DNA from: Trebonia sp963767685
GTDB lineage: Bacteria; Actinomycetota; Actinomycetes; Streptosporangiales; Streptosporangiaceae
Assembly (NCBI GenBank): GCA_963767685.1
Contig: CAVYEZ010000009.1
Coordinates: 1 to 64,000, forward strand
DNA: 64,000 nucleotides
Reading direction: 5' to 3'
The position numbers and the translations under genes were made by a program. This document shows, piece by piece, positions 36,993 through 45,472 of the stretch. Position 1 is the first letter of the stretch. The number at the start of each line of letters is the position of its first letter. Below the pieces are notes generated by a model, which had not been told where the DNA came from, did no database searches, and saw nothing but the letters and a program-made list of their open reading frames with translations.

Positions 36993-37018
36993 CTAATTGA
37001 AAAGTCGCCGCGCCGGCT

Positions 37019-37657
37019 CTAGTCGTTGCGTCCGGTGAACGCGAGCCGGGTGCCGATCGCGATCATGGCGAGCCCGCCGGTGCCCCCGAGCATGGCCAGC
37101 CGCCGCGGTGACCGGGAGAGCCACGCGCGGACGGTGCCCGCCGCCAGCGCCCAACTGCTGTCGCTCAGCAGCGCCACCCCCGCGAAGATCGCGCCGAGCA
37201 CGACGATCTGCAGGGGCACGTCGCCCGCCCGCCGGTCCACGAACTGCGGCAGGATGGCCGAGAAGAACACGATGACCTTGGGGTTCGTGACCCCGACAGT
37301 GAACCCGTCGACCACGATCCGCGCCACGGTCTTCTGCTCCACCTTGGCGCCGAGCGACTCGGCCAGCGAATGGCGGTGCCTGATCGCCTGAACGCCGAGG
37401 AACACCAGGTAGCCGGCGCCGGCGAACTTGAGCACGGTGAACACCAGGATCGAGCGCTCGATCAGCGGCCCGATGCCGAATGCTACGGCGAGCACCTGCG
37501 TGAACGCGCCGACCGTGTTGCCCGCCACGGTGGCGACGCCGGCCATGCGGCCGAGCACGATGGCCCGGCTGACCGTGAACAGCACGCTCGGCCCCGGGAT
37601 CAAGATGATGATGAACGACGTCAACGCGAAGGTGAGCAGTTGCGATACAGGCGGCAC
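37019..37657 (-). CDS. LysE/RhtB-family amino-acid exporter
   Basis: 212 residues with five or six membrane spans. LTSFIIILIPGPSVLFTVSRAI is the LysE signature near the N-terminus, KFAGAGYLVFLGVQAIR the third span and VTNPKVIVFFSAILPQF the motif before the fourth. It likely exports an amino acid or homoserine lactone-like solute by proton exchange. Stops 54 bases before the toxin-antitoxin start region. Confidence 0.92.
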   Translation of the reverse strand: MPPVSQLLTFALTSFIIILIPGPSVLFTVSRAIVLGRMAGVATVAGNTVGAFTQVLAVAFGIGPLIERSILVFTVLKFAGAGYLVFLGVQAIRHRHSLAESLGAKVEQKTVARIVVDGFTVGVTNPKVIVFFSAILPQFVDRRAGDVPLQIVVLGAIFAGVALLSDSSWALAAGTVRAWLSRSPRRLAMLGGTGGLAMIAIGTRLAFTGRND

Positions 37658-37807
37658 CTTCCGACCCTAACGTGGCCTCGGAGCGTGGTCACCGGGTTTT
37701 CCTCCCGGCCCGGGGGCGCCACCCGGGCGCGGACGGGGCTTCTGTGCTTTCCGGGGATGACCGGCCCGCGGCGATGACCGGCCAGCAGGCGATGGTTGGA
37801 TGGTGCC

Positions 37808-38416
37808 GTGGTCGAAAATGTCGCGGGGATACTGCTGGCGGCGGGGGACGGATCGCGGCTCGGGCAGCCGAAGGCGACCGTCGAACTCGCCGGGTCAACG
37901 CTTGCCGAGCGGGGGGTGGCGCTGCTGCGCGCGGGCGGGGCCGATCCGGTCATCGTGGTGACGGGGGCCGTCCCCGTCGAGTTGCCCGGCGTGGTGAGCG
38001 TGCACAATCCCGACTGGATGTCCGGCATGGGTTCCTCGCTCGCGGCCGGGTTGCGCGCCCTTGCGGGCGGCACCGCGGCGGCCGTGATCGCCCTGGCGGA
38101 CCAGCCGCTTGTCGGAGCGGCGGCGGTGCGCCGGCTGATCGCCGCCCACGCGAGTGGCGCGACGGTCGCGGTCGCCGCCTACGCCGGCCAGCCGCGTAAC
38201 CCGGTGCTCATTGACCGGGTCCACTGGCCTGCCGTGATCGAGACGGCGACCGGCGATGCCGGGGCGCGCACGTTCCTGCGGGCGCACCCCGACCTTGTCA
38301 CGCTCGTCGAGTGCGGGGACACTGGCAGCCCCGACGACATCGACACCCCGGAGGACCTCGCCCGGGTGAGGGAACTGGCCCTGGTTACTCCGCGCGAATT
38401 CCCCAGCGGACCGTGA
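37808..38416 (+). CDS. MobA/MocA-like nucleotidyltransferase
   Basis: 202 residues from the GTG at 37808 (a TTG at 37796 is the alternative). VAGILLAAGDGSRLGQPKATVEL is the NTP-binding LAAGxxxRxGxxK signature. Further motifs are PDWMSGMGSSLAAGL and ALADQPLVGAAAVRRLI. MocA adds CMP to molybdopterin to form the cytosine-dinucleotide cofactor of xanthine/CO dehydrogenases. With the XdhC-like gene 1.7 kb upstream it suggests a molybdenum hydroxylase elsewhere. Convergent overlap of 32 bases with the epimerase gene. Confidence 0.88.
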   Translation: MVENVAGILLAAGDGSRLGQPKATVELAGSTLAERGVALLRAGGADPVIVVTGAVPVELPGVVSVHNPDWMSGMGSSLAAGLRALAGGTAAAVIALADQPLVGAAAVRRLIAAHASGATVAVAAYAGQPRNPVLIDRVHWPAVIETATGDAGARTFLRAHPDLVTLVECGDTGSPDDIDTPEDLARVRELALVTPREFPSGP

Positions 38417-39299
38417 CGGACTCCCTGGGCTGCAAGACGATCAGCTCCTCGCCGCTGGAGAACGCGTTCGGCGGGCACGTCATCGGCTCGACGGCGACCG
38501 CCGCCCGGCGGCGTTCCTCTTCGAGCGGGTCGCTGGTGAAGACCTGCAGCCAGGGGTTGGCGGCGTCCATCCACATGGCCGTGGTCAGCCCGCCCCCGGT
38601 GAGCCTGACCCAGGCGAGTCCGTCCGACTCCCGGCGCAGGCCGGTAAAGGCGTGGTCGAGCTGCAGGCCGGCCAGCTTGCGCGCGGTCCGCAGGTCGAAG
38701 CCGGTCCCGGACACGTCCTGCGCGGGGCCGGACGGGATGAGCCGGTCGTCGACGGGCTGCCAGCGGTCGGCGGGCAGCGCGAGCTCGCACTCGTCGATCG
38801 TCCGGGTGCCCGTCGTCAGGTACGGGTGCGCACCCGCGCCCCAGGGCGCCGGCCGGCTGCCCTTGTTGGTCGCGGTCACGGTGACGTGCAGCCCGGACTC
38901 CGCGTCGACGCGGTAGGTGACGTCGGTCTGCACGGCGAACGGGTAGCCCTGCTGGCCGTGCGGCAGGCTGCGCAGCGTCACCTCGCCGTGGTCGTGTGCG
39001 GTCCGGGTCCACGGCGCAAACCGGGTCAGGCCGTGGATGGCGTTCCCGCGGGCCGGCTCGCTGAGGGCCAGCTGCTGGTCTTCGCCATCGAACGTGTAGC
39101 GGCCGCCGTCGACCCGGTTGGGCCACGGGGTCAGCAGCTGGCCGGCGCCGTGCGGCGGCAGTTCATCGGCGTCGAAGCCGGTGACAATGGAGGTGTCGCC
39201 GAACCGGAGGCCGCGCAGGCCCGCACCGAGCTCGGTAACGGTCGCCCGGTAGTCGCCTGCCTCGATCTCGTACTGGGTGCCCGTGAGCGGGATCGTCAT
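38385..39299 (-). CDS. Aldose 1-epimerase family protein
   Basis: 304 residues from the ATG at 39297-39299 (MTIPLTGTQYEIE). Galactose-mutarotase-like beta-sandwich: LLTPWPNRVDGGRYTFDG, GNAIHGLTRFAPW (His), APWGAGAHPYLTT (catalytic His) and VEPMTCPPNAFSSGEELIVLQPRES (catalytic Glu). It interconverts alpha and beta anomers of aldohexoses; exact sugar unknown. Confidence 0.93.
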   Translation of the reverse strand: MTIPLTGTQYEIEAGDYRATVTELGAGLRGLRFGDTSIVTGFDADELPPHGAGQLLTPWPNRVDGGRYTFDGEDQQLALSEPARGNAIHGLTRFAPWTRTAHDHGEVTLRSLPHGQQGYPFAVQTDVTYRVDAESGLHVTVTATNKGSRPAPWGAGAHPYLTTGTRTIDECELALPADRWQPVDDRLIPSGPAQDVSGTGFDLRTARKLAGLQLDHAFTGLRRESDGLAWVRLTGGGLTTAMWMDAANPWLQVFTSDPLEEERRRAAVAVEPMTCPPNAFSSGEELIVLQPRESVTVRWGIRAE

Positions 39300-39489
39300 G
39301 GCGATCAGCATACGGACCCGGGCCACCCGGCGCATGGGCCGGCGGCGCGTTGACCGACGGTACGCTCTAAGCGAATACCATTATTGAATTCGAATAATGA
39401 ATGATGTTAGCGAGCCGAATGGCAATTATGTGATCCGTGTGAACGAGAGGGATGCGCGTTTCTTCTGTTGTCGTACGTGATTTACGACT

Positions 39490-39550
39490 GCCGTTCTTAT
39501 TTCGTCATATTCTCATAATATGTATGAGAATATGACGAAATAAGAACGGC
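39490..39550. repeat. Perfect 61-base palindrome (28-base arms)
   Basis: Arms 39490-39517 and 39523-39550 are exact reverse complements, with a five-base ATATG loop. Arm ends are GCCGTTCTTATTTCGTCATA and TATGAGAATATGACG; the interior is AT-rich. It will form a very stable stem in RNA or a cruciform in DNA. No T-tract follows. See findings. Confidence 0.9.
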
Positions 39551-39563
39551 TTGGTGAGGATGG

Positions 39564-39614
39564 GCCGACGGGGCTGCTTGGGGAGCGGGGGACCGTCAGC
39601 CCCGTCGGCATTTT
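39564..39614 (+). terminator. Rho-independent-like terminator
   Basis: GCCGACGGGGCTG (39564-39576) pairs perfectly with CAGCCCCGTCGGC (39597-39609) around a 20-base loop, followed by ATTTTAAT on the plus strand. No plus-strand gene ends here, so it would serve a small RNA that begins upstream, perhaps at the palindrome. Confidence 0.6.
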
Positions 39615-39691
39615 AATCGTATCCCGACGACAAGCGCCGCGCGAGTGTCCGAGGCGTTATCTGTGATGTCGCGGGGCATTTCTTGCGGCAG

Positions 39692-42226
39692 TCAGCTTCG
39701 GCGCGGGCTCAGCCGGCCATTGCGTAGCGCCTCGGCCGCCAGTACGCCAAAGAGGTAGAAGTAAGCCGCCTCTTCCTCTTCGAAGAATCGCACTTCGTGC
39801 CGCGCGTCCTCCGCGCAGCTGAATACCTCATAGCCGCCGTCGGTCTTGAACAGGCACATGGCCCCGGTGATTTCCTCATCGACGGCGTATGCGGACCGCG
39901 GGATGTCGGCCATATCAACGAGGTCGGCGAAGATCGCGGACATCGCGAGGCGCGGCTTGCGCGCGGCGCGGCGCCCGCGGACCGCGCCCGTTATCTTGCT
40001 GAGCGTGCCGCCCGTCGCCGGGCCGGCGTGGGCTCCCGACTGATCGGGCGGCGGGGCCAACGGCAAGGCCGTGAGCGGGCCCGTCGTGTCGGCCCCGGGC
40101 AGCCCGGGTGCCTGGGCTGGCGGTGCCTGGCCGGCCGGCGCGGCCGTGGCGAGGGGAGCGGCCAGCGGCTGCGTCGTCGTCGCCTGCTGAGTCACCGCCG
40201 GCTGCGCTGCCACGGGCTCCGCGGCCAGCGGCGGCCGTGTCACCGGCGGCTGTGTCACCGGCGGCGGGGGCGGTGCGGTCACCGGGATCGTGACCGACGG
40301 GGCGGACGGGACGGGCTGGGCTGTAGGGGCTGGCGCCATGGGGGCCGGTGCCACGCCTTGCGGCCCGGGCACCTGCGGCGCCGGCAGGCCGGCCGTCGGT
40401 GCCTGCTGCGGGGCGGGCGGCGCGAACGCGGGCCCAGGCAGCGCCGGGCCCGGCTGGCCGAACTGCGGATGCTGAACGGCGGTCGCGGGCGACGGGGCCA
40501 GCGCCTGCTGGGGTGGCGCCTGCTGGTACCCGGTCACCGGGGCCGGCTGAGCGGGCTGGCCGTACTGCTGCTGCCCGGCCAGCCCGTTCAGCGCCGCCTG
40601 GGGCCCGGTGCCCTGATCGGGCTGCGAGTAGCCGTTCAGCGTGGTCCCGTTGACCGGATACCCGTTGGCGGTCACCCCGCCCGGCTGCGCGTCGGGACGG
40701 GGCTGGTAGTACCAGTTGCCGTTGCCGTCGGACGCGGGAGAGCCGTGCCAGGCGGCCACGGCCGTCGGGGTCGGCGGCTGCTGTGCCTGTGCCTGCTGTG
40801 CCTGCTGTGCCTGCGCTTGCTGTGCCTGCGCTGTGCTGTGCCTGCTGTGCTTGCTGTGCCTGTGCCTGTGCCTGCTGTGCCTGCTGTGCCTGCTGTGCCT
40901 GCTGCCTGCCTGTGCCTGCTGTGCCTGTGCCTGTGCCTTGCTGTGCCTGCTGTGCCTGTGCTTCTGTGCCTGCTGTGCCTGCTGTGCCTGCGCTTGCTGT
41001 GCCTGCGCTTGCTGTGCCTGCGAGGCTGGCGCGGACGGCGCTTGCGCGTTGCCGGCTTGCGGCCCGGCCGCCTGCTGCCCCGGCAGTTGCATCGCCGGCT
41101 GCGCTCCGGAGGCCTGCGGCGCGGCGGGCAGCGGCGGAACGGGCAAGAACTGCTGCTGCGTCATCGGGGCGGCCCCGCCCACCGCCTGCCCACCCGGTGC
41201 CTGCGCCGTCGGCTGCTGGGCCATTTGCTGGTAGCCAGGCGGCTGCTGGGCCGCCGGCAGTTGCGGCCGGGCCGGGAACTGCGTCGCGGGGAAGGGCGGC
41301 GGCGCGGCGCCCGTAGCCAGCGGCTGCTGGGGCCCGGGGCCCTGGGCGTTCGCGGGAACCTGCTGTCCGCCCGGCACCGGCTGGCCGCCGGGATACTGGG
41401 ACAGGTCGGCCCGCTGCGGTACCCCGGGGACGCCGAACCCGTTGGGCATGCCGGGGGCGCCTTGCATGCCGGGGCCCGCGGGCGGCCCCATGCCGTTTTG
41501 CCCCGCCGTCGTCTGGTACCCGCCGGTAGCTGGGTACTGCATTCCGGCCAGGGCGGGCTGCTGCGGCATCGCCGAGGGCAGCTGCGCCTGGCCACCCGGC
41601 GGTAGCTGGCCACGGACCGGCGGCAGCGCCCCCGCGGAGCCATTCCAGCCCGGCATGGAGCCCGTCCCCGGTCCGCCCGGGCCTGCCACCGCGCCCGCGG
41701 GCACGGGGACGGCCCCTTGGGCGCCACCCGGGCCAATCGCGCCGATGGCCCTGCCTGCCCCGTTCTGGCCGGCCCCGGGTCCGCCCGGCCCCGGGTTGCC
41801 GGCGCCGAGCGCCCTCGGCAGCGCCGAGAGCAGCAGTGCGATCGGGAACTCGTGCCGCTCCTCGGCTAGGTCCGAGACGTCATGCCGCGGCACGACGACC
41901 TCAAAGACGCCGCGGTCGACTTCCCAGTAGCCGAGTTGCGCGGCCCGCCGCTCATCCATGCCCAGGTAGACGATGTGCAGCCGGTCCCCGAGATCGTCGA
42001 GCACGAGGCACGGCTCGCCGTGGTACGAGCCGATGGGCCGTGATTCCCAGAGCGCGTCAACATCGTCAAGTCGCACCTGCTTGCGCCAGATGCCGCCGGG
42101 TGCCGGGGAGAAGCCATGTTCTTCCGGTGGCGGCGGGGCCGCGAACAGCGTCACATCACGGTCGGACGGGCCCACCGCCGCCTGATAAGAGGCACCGAGG
42201 TAGGAGGCCATAAGCCGGTACCGCAC
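39692..42226 (-). CDS. Large Pro/Gln/Ala repeat protein with conserved end domains
   Basis: 844 residues. N-terminal domain (1-140): MRYRLMASYLGASYQAAVGPS, IWRKQVRLDDVDALWESRPIG, CLVLDDLGDRLHIVYLGMDERRAAQLGYWEVDRG. Then a Pro/Gly/Gln-rich stretch, an Ala/Gln-only repeat (about residues 400-485), more Pro-rich linker, and a C-terminal domain (760-844): LAMSAIFADLVDMADIPRSAYAVDEEITGAMCLFKTDGGYEVF, ending RFFEEEEAAYFYLFGVLAAEAL. No signal peptide or membrane span, so probably cytoplasmic. I do not recognise the family. It lies five bases after the smaller gene at 42232 and forms an operon with it. Confidence 0.6.
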   Translation of the reverse strand: MRYRLMASYLGASYQAAVGPSDRDVTLFAAPPPPEEHGFSPAPGGIWRKQVRLDDVDALWESRPIGSYHGEPCLVLDDLGDRLHIVYLGMDERRAAQLGYWEVDRGVFEVVVPRHDVSDLAEERHEFPIALLLSALPRALGAGNPGPGGPGAGQNGAGRAIGAIGPGGAQGAVPVPAGAVAGPGGPGTGSMPGWNGSAGALPPVRGQLPPGGQAQLPSAMPQQPALAGMQYPATGGYQTTAGQNGMGPPAGPGMQGAPGMPNGFGVPGVPQRADLSQYPGGQPVPGGQQVPANAQGPGPQQPLATGAAPPPFPATQFPARPQLPAAQQPPGYQQMAQQPTAQAPGGQAVGGAAPMTQQQFLPVPPLPAAPQASGAQPAMQLPGQQAAGPQAGNAQAPSAPASQAQQAQAQQAQAQQAQQAQKHRHSRHSKAQAQAQQAQAGSRHSRHSRHSRHRHRHSKHSRHSTAQAQQAQAQQAQQAQAQQPPTPTAVAAWHGSPASDGNGNWYYQPRPDAQPGGVTANGYPVNGTTLNGYSQPDQGTGPQAALNGLAGQQQYGQPAQPAPVTGYQQAPPQQALAPSPATAVQHPQFGQPGPALPGPAFAPPAPQQAPTAGLPAPQVPGPQGVAPAPMAPAPTAQPVPSAPSVTIPVTAPPPPPVTQPPVTRPPLAAEPVAAQPAVTQQATTTQPLAAPLATAAPAGQAPPAQAPGLPGADTTGPLTALPLAPPPDQSGAHAGPATGGTLSKITGAVRGRRAARKPRLAMSAIFADLVDMADIPRSAYAVDEEITGAMCLFKTDGGYEVFSCAEDARHEVRFFEEEEAAYFYLFGVLAAEALRNGRLSPRRS
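40774..41031. repeat. Six- and nine-base tandem repeat inside the repeat protein gene
   Basis: On the minus strand GCACAG and GCACAGCAG units alternate about 30 times, giving Ala-Gln and Ala-Gln-Gln. In the middle the phase slips so the same DNA reads His-Ser-Arg, and later it returns. All three minus-strand frames stay open throughout because no unit can make a stop. Confidence 0.85.
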
Positions 42227-42231
42227 GAGCC

Positions 42232-42606
42232 TTACCCCTCCCTCGGCCGCCGCCAGGCGAGTCCGTCATACCGGGCCACGGGTTCTTCGCCCGCGTCCCC
42301 GAGCCGGCACAAGGTCGTGCCGACCGGGATCTGGATCGGTTCCAGGTAGAACTCCGTCCGGCCGGGCACGCCGCGCGCGCTCACCGGGACGTAACCGTCA
42401 ATCTCCCGCGCCTGCCAGCAGAGAAAGTACATCTCCGGCATGTCAGGCTTGAAGTCCGATCCCTCGTAGCCTAGGCCGAGCGCGTAGAACGCGTCTGCCG
42501 GGTTCCTGAAGACGACGTCCCTGACCCGGTGCACGTATCCCGCGACGACGCCGCGCTGGCCGCTCATGTACGGGCCGACCATCCGGGGCGGCACTACCTT
42601 TCTCAT
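42232..42606 (-). CDS. Conserved hypothetical partner of the repeat protein
   Basis: 124 residues from the ATG at 42604-42606 (MRKVVPPRMVGPYMSGQRGVV). Frames open upstream to 42837, but the extension lacks conserved character. Motifs: VHRVRDVVFRNPADAFYALGLGYEGS, MPEMYFLCWQAREIDGYVPVSARGVPG, EFYLEPIQIPVGTTLCRLGDAGEEPVARYDGLAW. Soluble, mixed alpha/beta. The last motif (VGTTLxRLGDAGEEPVARYDG) looks structural or catalytic. I do not recognise the family. Translation is probably coupled to the 844-residue gene. Confidence 0.55.
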   Translation of the reverse strand: MRKVVPPRMVGPYMSGQRGVVAGYVHRVRDVVFRNPADAFYALGLGYEGSDFKPDMPEMYFLCWQAREIDGYVPVSARGVPGRTEFYLEPIQIPVGTTLCRLGDAGEEPVARYDGLAWRRPREG

Positions 42607-43016
42607 CGGCGTGCCGGGAAGTATCCGCGCGGCTTGCGCCGGCTCGCGTGCCGAACCCACGGAACTGCTCCCTCCGCTAGCGCCGCAACCTCTGGTCCGC
42701 ACATGCCGGTTTCCTGGTCCGGAGGCCTGTACGTCGCCGCAGGTCAAGAGACTCCCATATCCGGCATGGGCGCTCAACCGATTCTGCCGTGGAGACTGAC
42801 GATACCCACCGTTAAATACGGCTTTCATGGATTTCACTACATTCAGTGAGCTTCCCTGGCGCGCTCCGAATACCGCCCGCCAGCCGCCCGAGCGGCCAAG
42901 ACGCCCGTCTGGGGGAGGGATGCCGTGACCGGTCTAACAGCACCCGGTCCGCCGGGACGGCCTCGCGCCCGCGCCGCCCGCGAGATGCGGCGATCGGCCG
43001 GCGATAGTGTCGGTGC

Positions 43017-43649
43017 GTGCCAGTCACTACACCAGCGGGCGACACCGGCGGCGCGGACCCGGCCGTGGCCGCGGCCCTCGCCGCCTATGCGGCCGGCGCG
43101 GCGACCGAGCACGCGGTGCTGACCGCGGTCGCCGCGAGCCGCCTCCTCGTCCCGGTCGTCGCCGTGCTCGCCGAGGCCGGCGCCGACGGGACGGAGAAAG
43201 AGACCGAGATGGCGCTCCCGACGCTGATCGGGAACGACGGCCGCAAGGCGGTCATCGCGTTTACCGGCACAGAAGCGGTCAGGCGGTGGCGCGCGGACGC
43301 GCGCCCGGTTCCGGTCCCCGCGCCGCGGCTGTGGCCGGCCGTCGCGGCCGAGCAGGCCGACGCGGTCGTCATCGACGTGGCGGGCCCGGTCCCGCTGGTC
43401 GTCGAGGGCGCCCGCCTCCGAGCGCTCGCCAGCGGGGCGCCGCTACCGCTCCCGCACGAGGACCCTGACATCCGCGCCCAGGTCGCCGCGGTGGCCGATG
43501 ACTTCACCATCGGGCCAGGCGACGAGGACGCGGAACTGACCATCACATTGAAGGCCGCTGACCTGGCCACCGCCCGCGTCGCCGCCGAGGCTATCGCGGC
43601 CCGCCTCGCCCCCCGCCTTCGTCGCGGCATCGCGATCCGCCTCGGCTGA
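43017..43649 (+). CDS. SseB-family protein
   Basis: 210 residues from a GTG start. The SseB N-terminal domain is visible: LLTAVAASRLLVPVVAVL-like segment (VLTAVAASRLLVPVVAV), EMALPTLIGNDGRKAVIAFTGTEAVRRW, then VVIDVAGPVPLVVEGARLRAL. The C-terminal domain (DDFTIGPGDEDAELTITLKAADLATARVAAEAI) is of actinobacterial type. SseB relatives are poorly characterised; in enterobacteria the name comes from enhanced serine sensitivity. Followed 99 bases later by aroC. Confidence 0.82.
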   Translation: MPVTTPAGDTGGADPAVAAALAAYAAGAATEHAVLTAVAASRLLVPVVAVLAEAGADGTEKETEMALPTLIGNDGRKAVIAFTGTEAVRRWRADARPVPVPAPRLWPAVAAEQADAVVIDVAGPVPLVVEGARLRALASGAPLPLPHEDPDIRAQVAAVADDFTIGPGDEDAELTITLKAADLATARVAAEAIAARLAPRLRRGIAIRLG

Positions 43650-43748
43650 CACGGAGCCACGCACCCGTTCGGAAGGATCCTCCTCAGCCGGGTGTCGGGG
43701 CGCGGGCAGTGGCGGACCCGAGCCGACGCTGACTGTAGGGTGAACAGC

Positions 43749-44930
43749 ATGTTTCGGTGGCTGACGGCGGGCGAGTCGCATGGGAAGGCGCTCGCGGCGA
43801 TCTGTGATGGAGTGCCGGCGGGCGTGCGGATTACCAGCGAGGACGTGGCGACTGCCCTCGCGCGGCGGCGGGCGGGCTACGGGCGCGGCGCGAGGATGAA
43901 GTTCGAGCAGGACGAGGTAGAGCTCACCGGCGGCGTGCGGCACGGCGTCACGCTTGGCGGTCCGGTCGCCATCCGGGTCGGCAACACCGAGTGGCCCAAG
44001 TGGGAGACGGTCATGTCGCCCGACCCGGTCTCCCGGAAGGATCTCGCCGACCAGGCCCGCAACGCCCCGCTGACCAGGCCCCGGCCCGGCCACGCCGACC
44101 TGGCGGGCATGCAGAAGTTCGGGCACACCGACGCCAGGCCCATCCTTGAGCGGGCAAGCGCGCGCGAGACCGCCGCCCGGGTCGCGCTCGGCGAGGTCGC
44201 GCGGAAACTGCTCGCGCAGGCCCTCAGCGTCGAGATCGTCTCGCACGTAGTGGCGCTCGGCTCGGTCGCGGTGCCCGACGACACGCCCGTGCCGCTCCCG
44301 GCCGACCTGGCCCGCATCGACGAGGACCCCGTGCGCTGCGCCGATCAGGACACGAGCGCCCGTATGATCGCCGAAGTCGACGCGGCGCGCAAGGACGGCG
44401 ACACCCTGGGCGGCGTCGTCGAGGTGGCGGTGTACGGGCTGCCGCCGGGCCTTGGCAGCTTCACCCAGTGGGACAGGAAGCTCGACGCGCGGCTCGGCGC
44501 GGCGCTCATGTCGGTCCAGGCGTTCAAGGGCTTCGAGGTCGGCGACGGGTTCACCACCGCCGCCCGCCGCGGCTCCCACGCGCACGACGAGATCTACCTC
44601 GGGCCCGACGGGGTGCGCAGGCGCACCAACCGGGCCGGCGGGATCGAGGGCGGCATGTCCACCGGCGAGGTGCTGCGGGTGCGGGCCGCGATGAAGCCGA
44701 TCTCGACCGTGCCCCGCGCGCTCGAGACGATCGACGTGGCGACCGGCGAGCCGGCCAAGGCGATCAACCAGCGCAGCGACGTGACCGCGGTGCCAGCCGC
44801 CGGCGTGGTCGCCGAGGCCATGGTTGCCCTGGTGCTGGCGGAGGCGGCGACGGAGAAGTTCGGCGGTGACACGGTAGAGGAACTCCGCCGGAACGCGGAG
44901 GGCTACCTGAAGAGCCTGGTGATCTCTTGA
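43749..44930 (+). CDS. aroC: Chorismate synthase
   Basis: 393 residues from the ATG at 43749 (MFRWLTAGESHGKALAAICDGVPAG). FMN-binding and family motifs: RRRAGYGRGARMKFEQDEVELTGGVRHGVTLGGPVA, RPRPGHADLAGMQKF, ARETAARVALGEVARKLL and RAAMKPISTVPRALETID. It converts EPSP to chorismate, using reduced FMN. First gene of a tight five-gene shikimate operon; aroK follows with a TTGA overlap. Confidence 0.97.
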   Translation: MFRWLTAGESHGKALAAICDGVPAGVRITSEDVATALARRRAGYGRGARMKFEQDEVELTGGVRHGVTLGGPVAIRVGNTEWPKWETVMSPDPVSRKDLADQARNAPLTRPRPGHADLAGMQKFGHTDARPILERASARETAARVALGEVARKLLAQALSVEIVSHVVALGSVAVPDDTPVPLPADLARIDEDPVRCADQDTSARMIAEVDAARKDGDTLGGVVEVAVYGLPPGLGSFTQWDRKLDARLGAALMSVQAFKGFEVGDGFTTAARRGSHAHDEIYLGPDGVRRRTNRAGGIEGGMSTGEVLRVRAAMKPISTVPRALETIDVATGEPAKAINQRSDVTAVPAAGVVAEAMVALVLAEAATEKFGGDTVEELRRNAEGYLKSLVIS

Positions 44931-45472
44931 CATCCTCCGCGGCGCCAGCGGCACCAGGCACGGGAAAGGGCATCGTGCTGATCGGACCGCCCACGGCGGG
45001 CAAGTCGTCGGTCGGCGAGCTGCTCGCCGCCGCGCTCGGCGTCCCGTTCGCCGACACCGACGCGCTCGTGTCCCTGGCCGCGCGCAAGCCCGTCGGCGAC
45101 ATCTTCGTAGACGACGGCGAGCTGGTCTTCCGCGAGCTTGAGCGGGGTGCCGTCGCGAGCGGCCTCGACGCGGTCAAGGCGGGCGGCGGCGTGCTCGCGC
45201 TCGGCAGCGGTGCCGTGCTCGACCCCGACGTGCGCCGGATGCTCGCCGGCCAGGTGATCGTCTACCTGGAGGCCGAGTTCACGACCGTCGCGAAGCGCGC
45301 CGGCATGGACCGGCCCCGCGTCGTGATCCCGGGCAACCCGCGCGGGCGGCTCCGGGCCATGCTCGAAGAGCGGCGCCCGGTCTATGCCGAGCTCGCGACG
45401 CTCACCGTGCCTACCGACGACCTGGCCCCCGAGGAGGTGGCCGCCGACCTGGCCAAGCGGCTGCGCGCATGA
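44927..45472 (+). CDS. aroK: Shikimate kinase (first copy)
   Basis: 181 residues from a TTG that overlaps the aroC stop. Walker A GPPTAGKSSVGE, shikimate-binding Asp pair in FADTDALV, and FRELERGAV as the Arg/Glu motif. The GGGA motif of the shikimate site reads LGSGAVLD here and the lid motif is KRAGMDRPRV, both diverged from the second copy. It phosphorylates shikimate at O3. The presence of a second, more canonical kinase downstream suggests this one may have changed specificity. Confidence 0.85.
   Translation: MTSSAAPAAPGTGKGIVLIGPPTAGKSSVGELLAAALGVPFADTDALVSLAARKPVGDIFVDDGELVFRELERGAVASGLDAVKAGGGVLALGSGAVLDPDVRRMLAGQVIVYLEAEFTTVAKRAGMDRPRVVIPGNPRGRLRAMLEERRPVYAELATLTVPTDDLAPEEVAADLAKRLRA

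Larger units (their letters stand above)
39300..39691. other. Intergenic region, AT-rich, with two hairpins
   Basis: About 390 bases with no coding frame. From 39365 to 39560 it is markedly AT-rich compared with the surrounding genome, and it holds the long palindrome and the terminator-like hairpin listed separately. Confidence 0.6.

Noticed and set aside
40774..41031. CRISPR-like array
   Set aside because: Units of six and nine bases without spacers; it is a coding microsatellite.
39797..41605. 602-residue plus-strand frame antisense to the repeat protein
   Set aside because: It exists because the repeat and Pro-rich codons leave all frames open; the product is Arg/Leu/Cys repeats with no domain.
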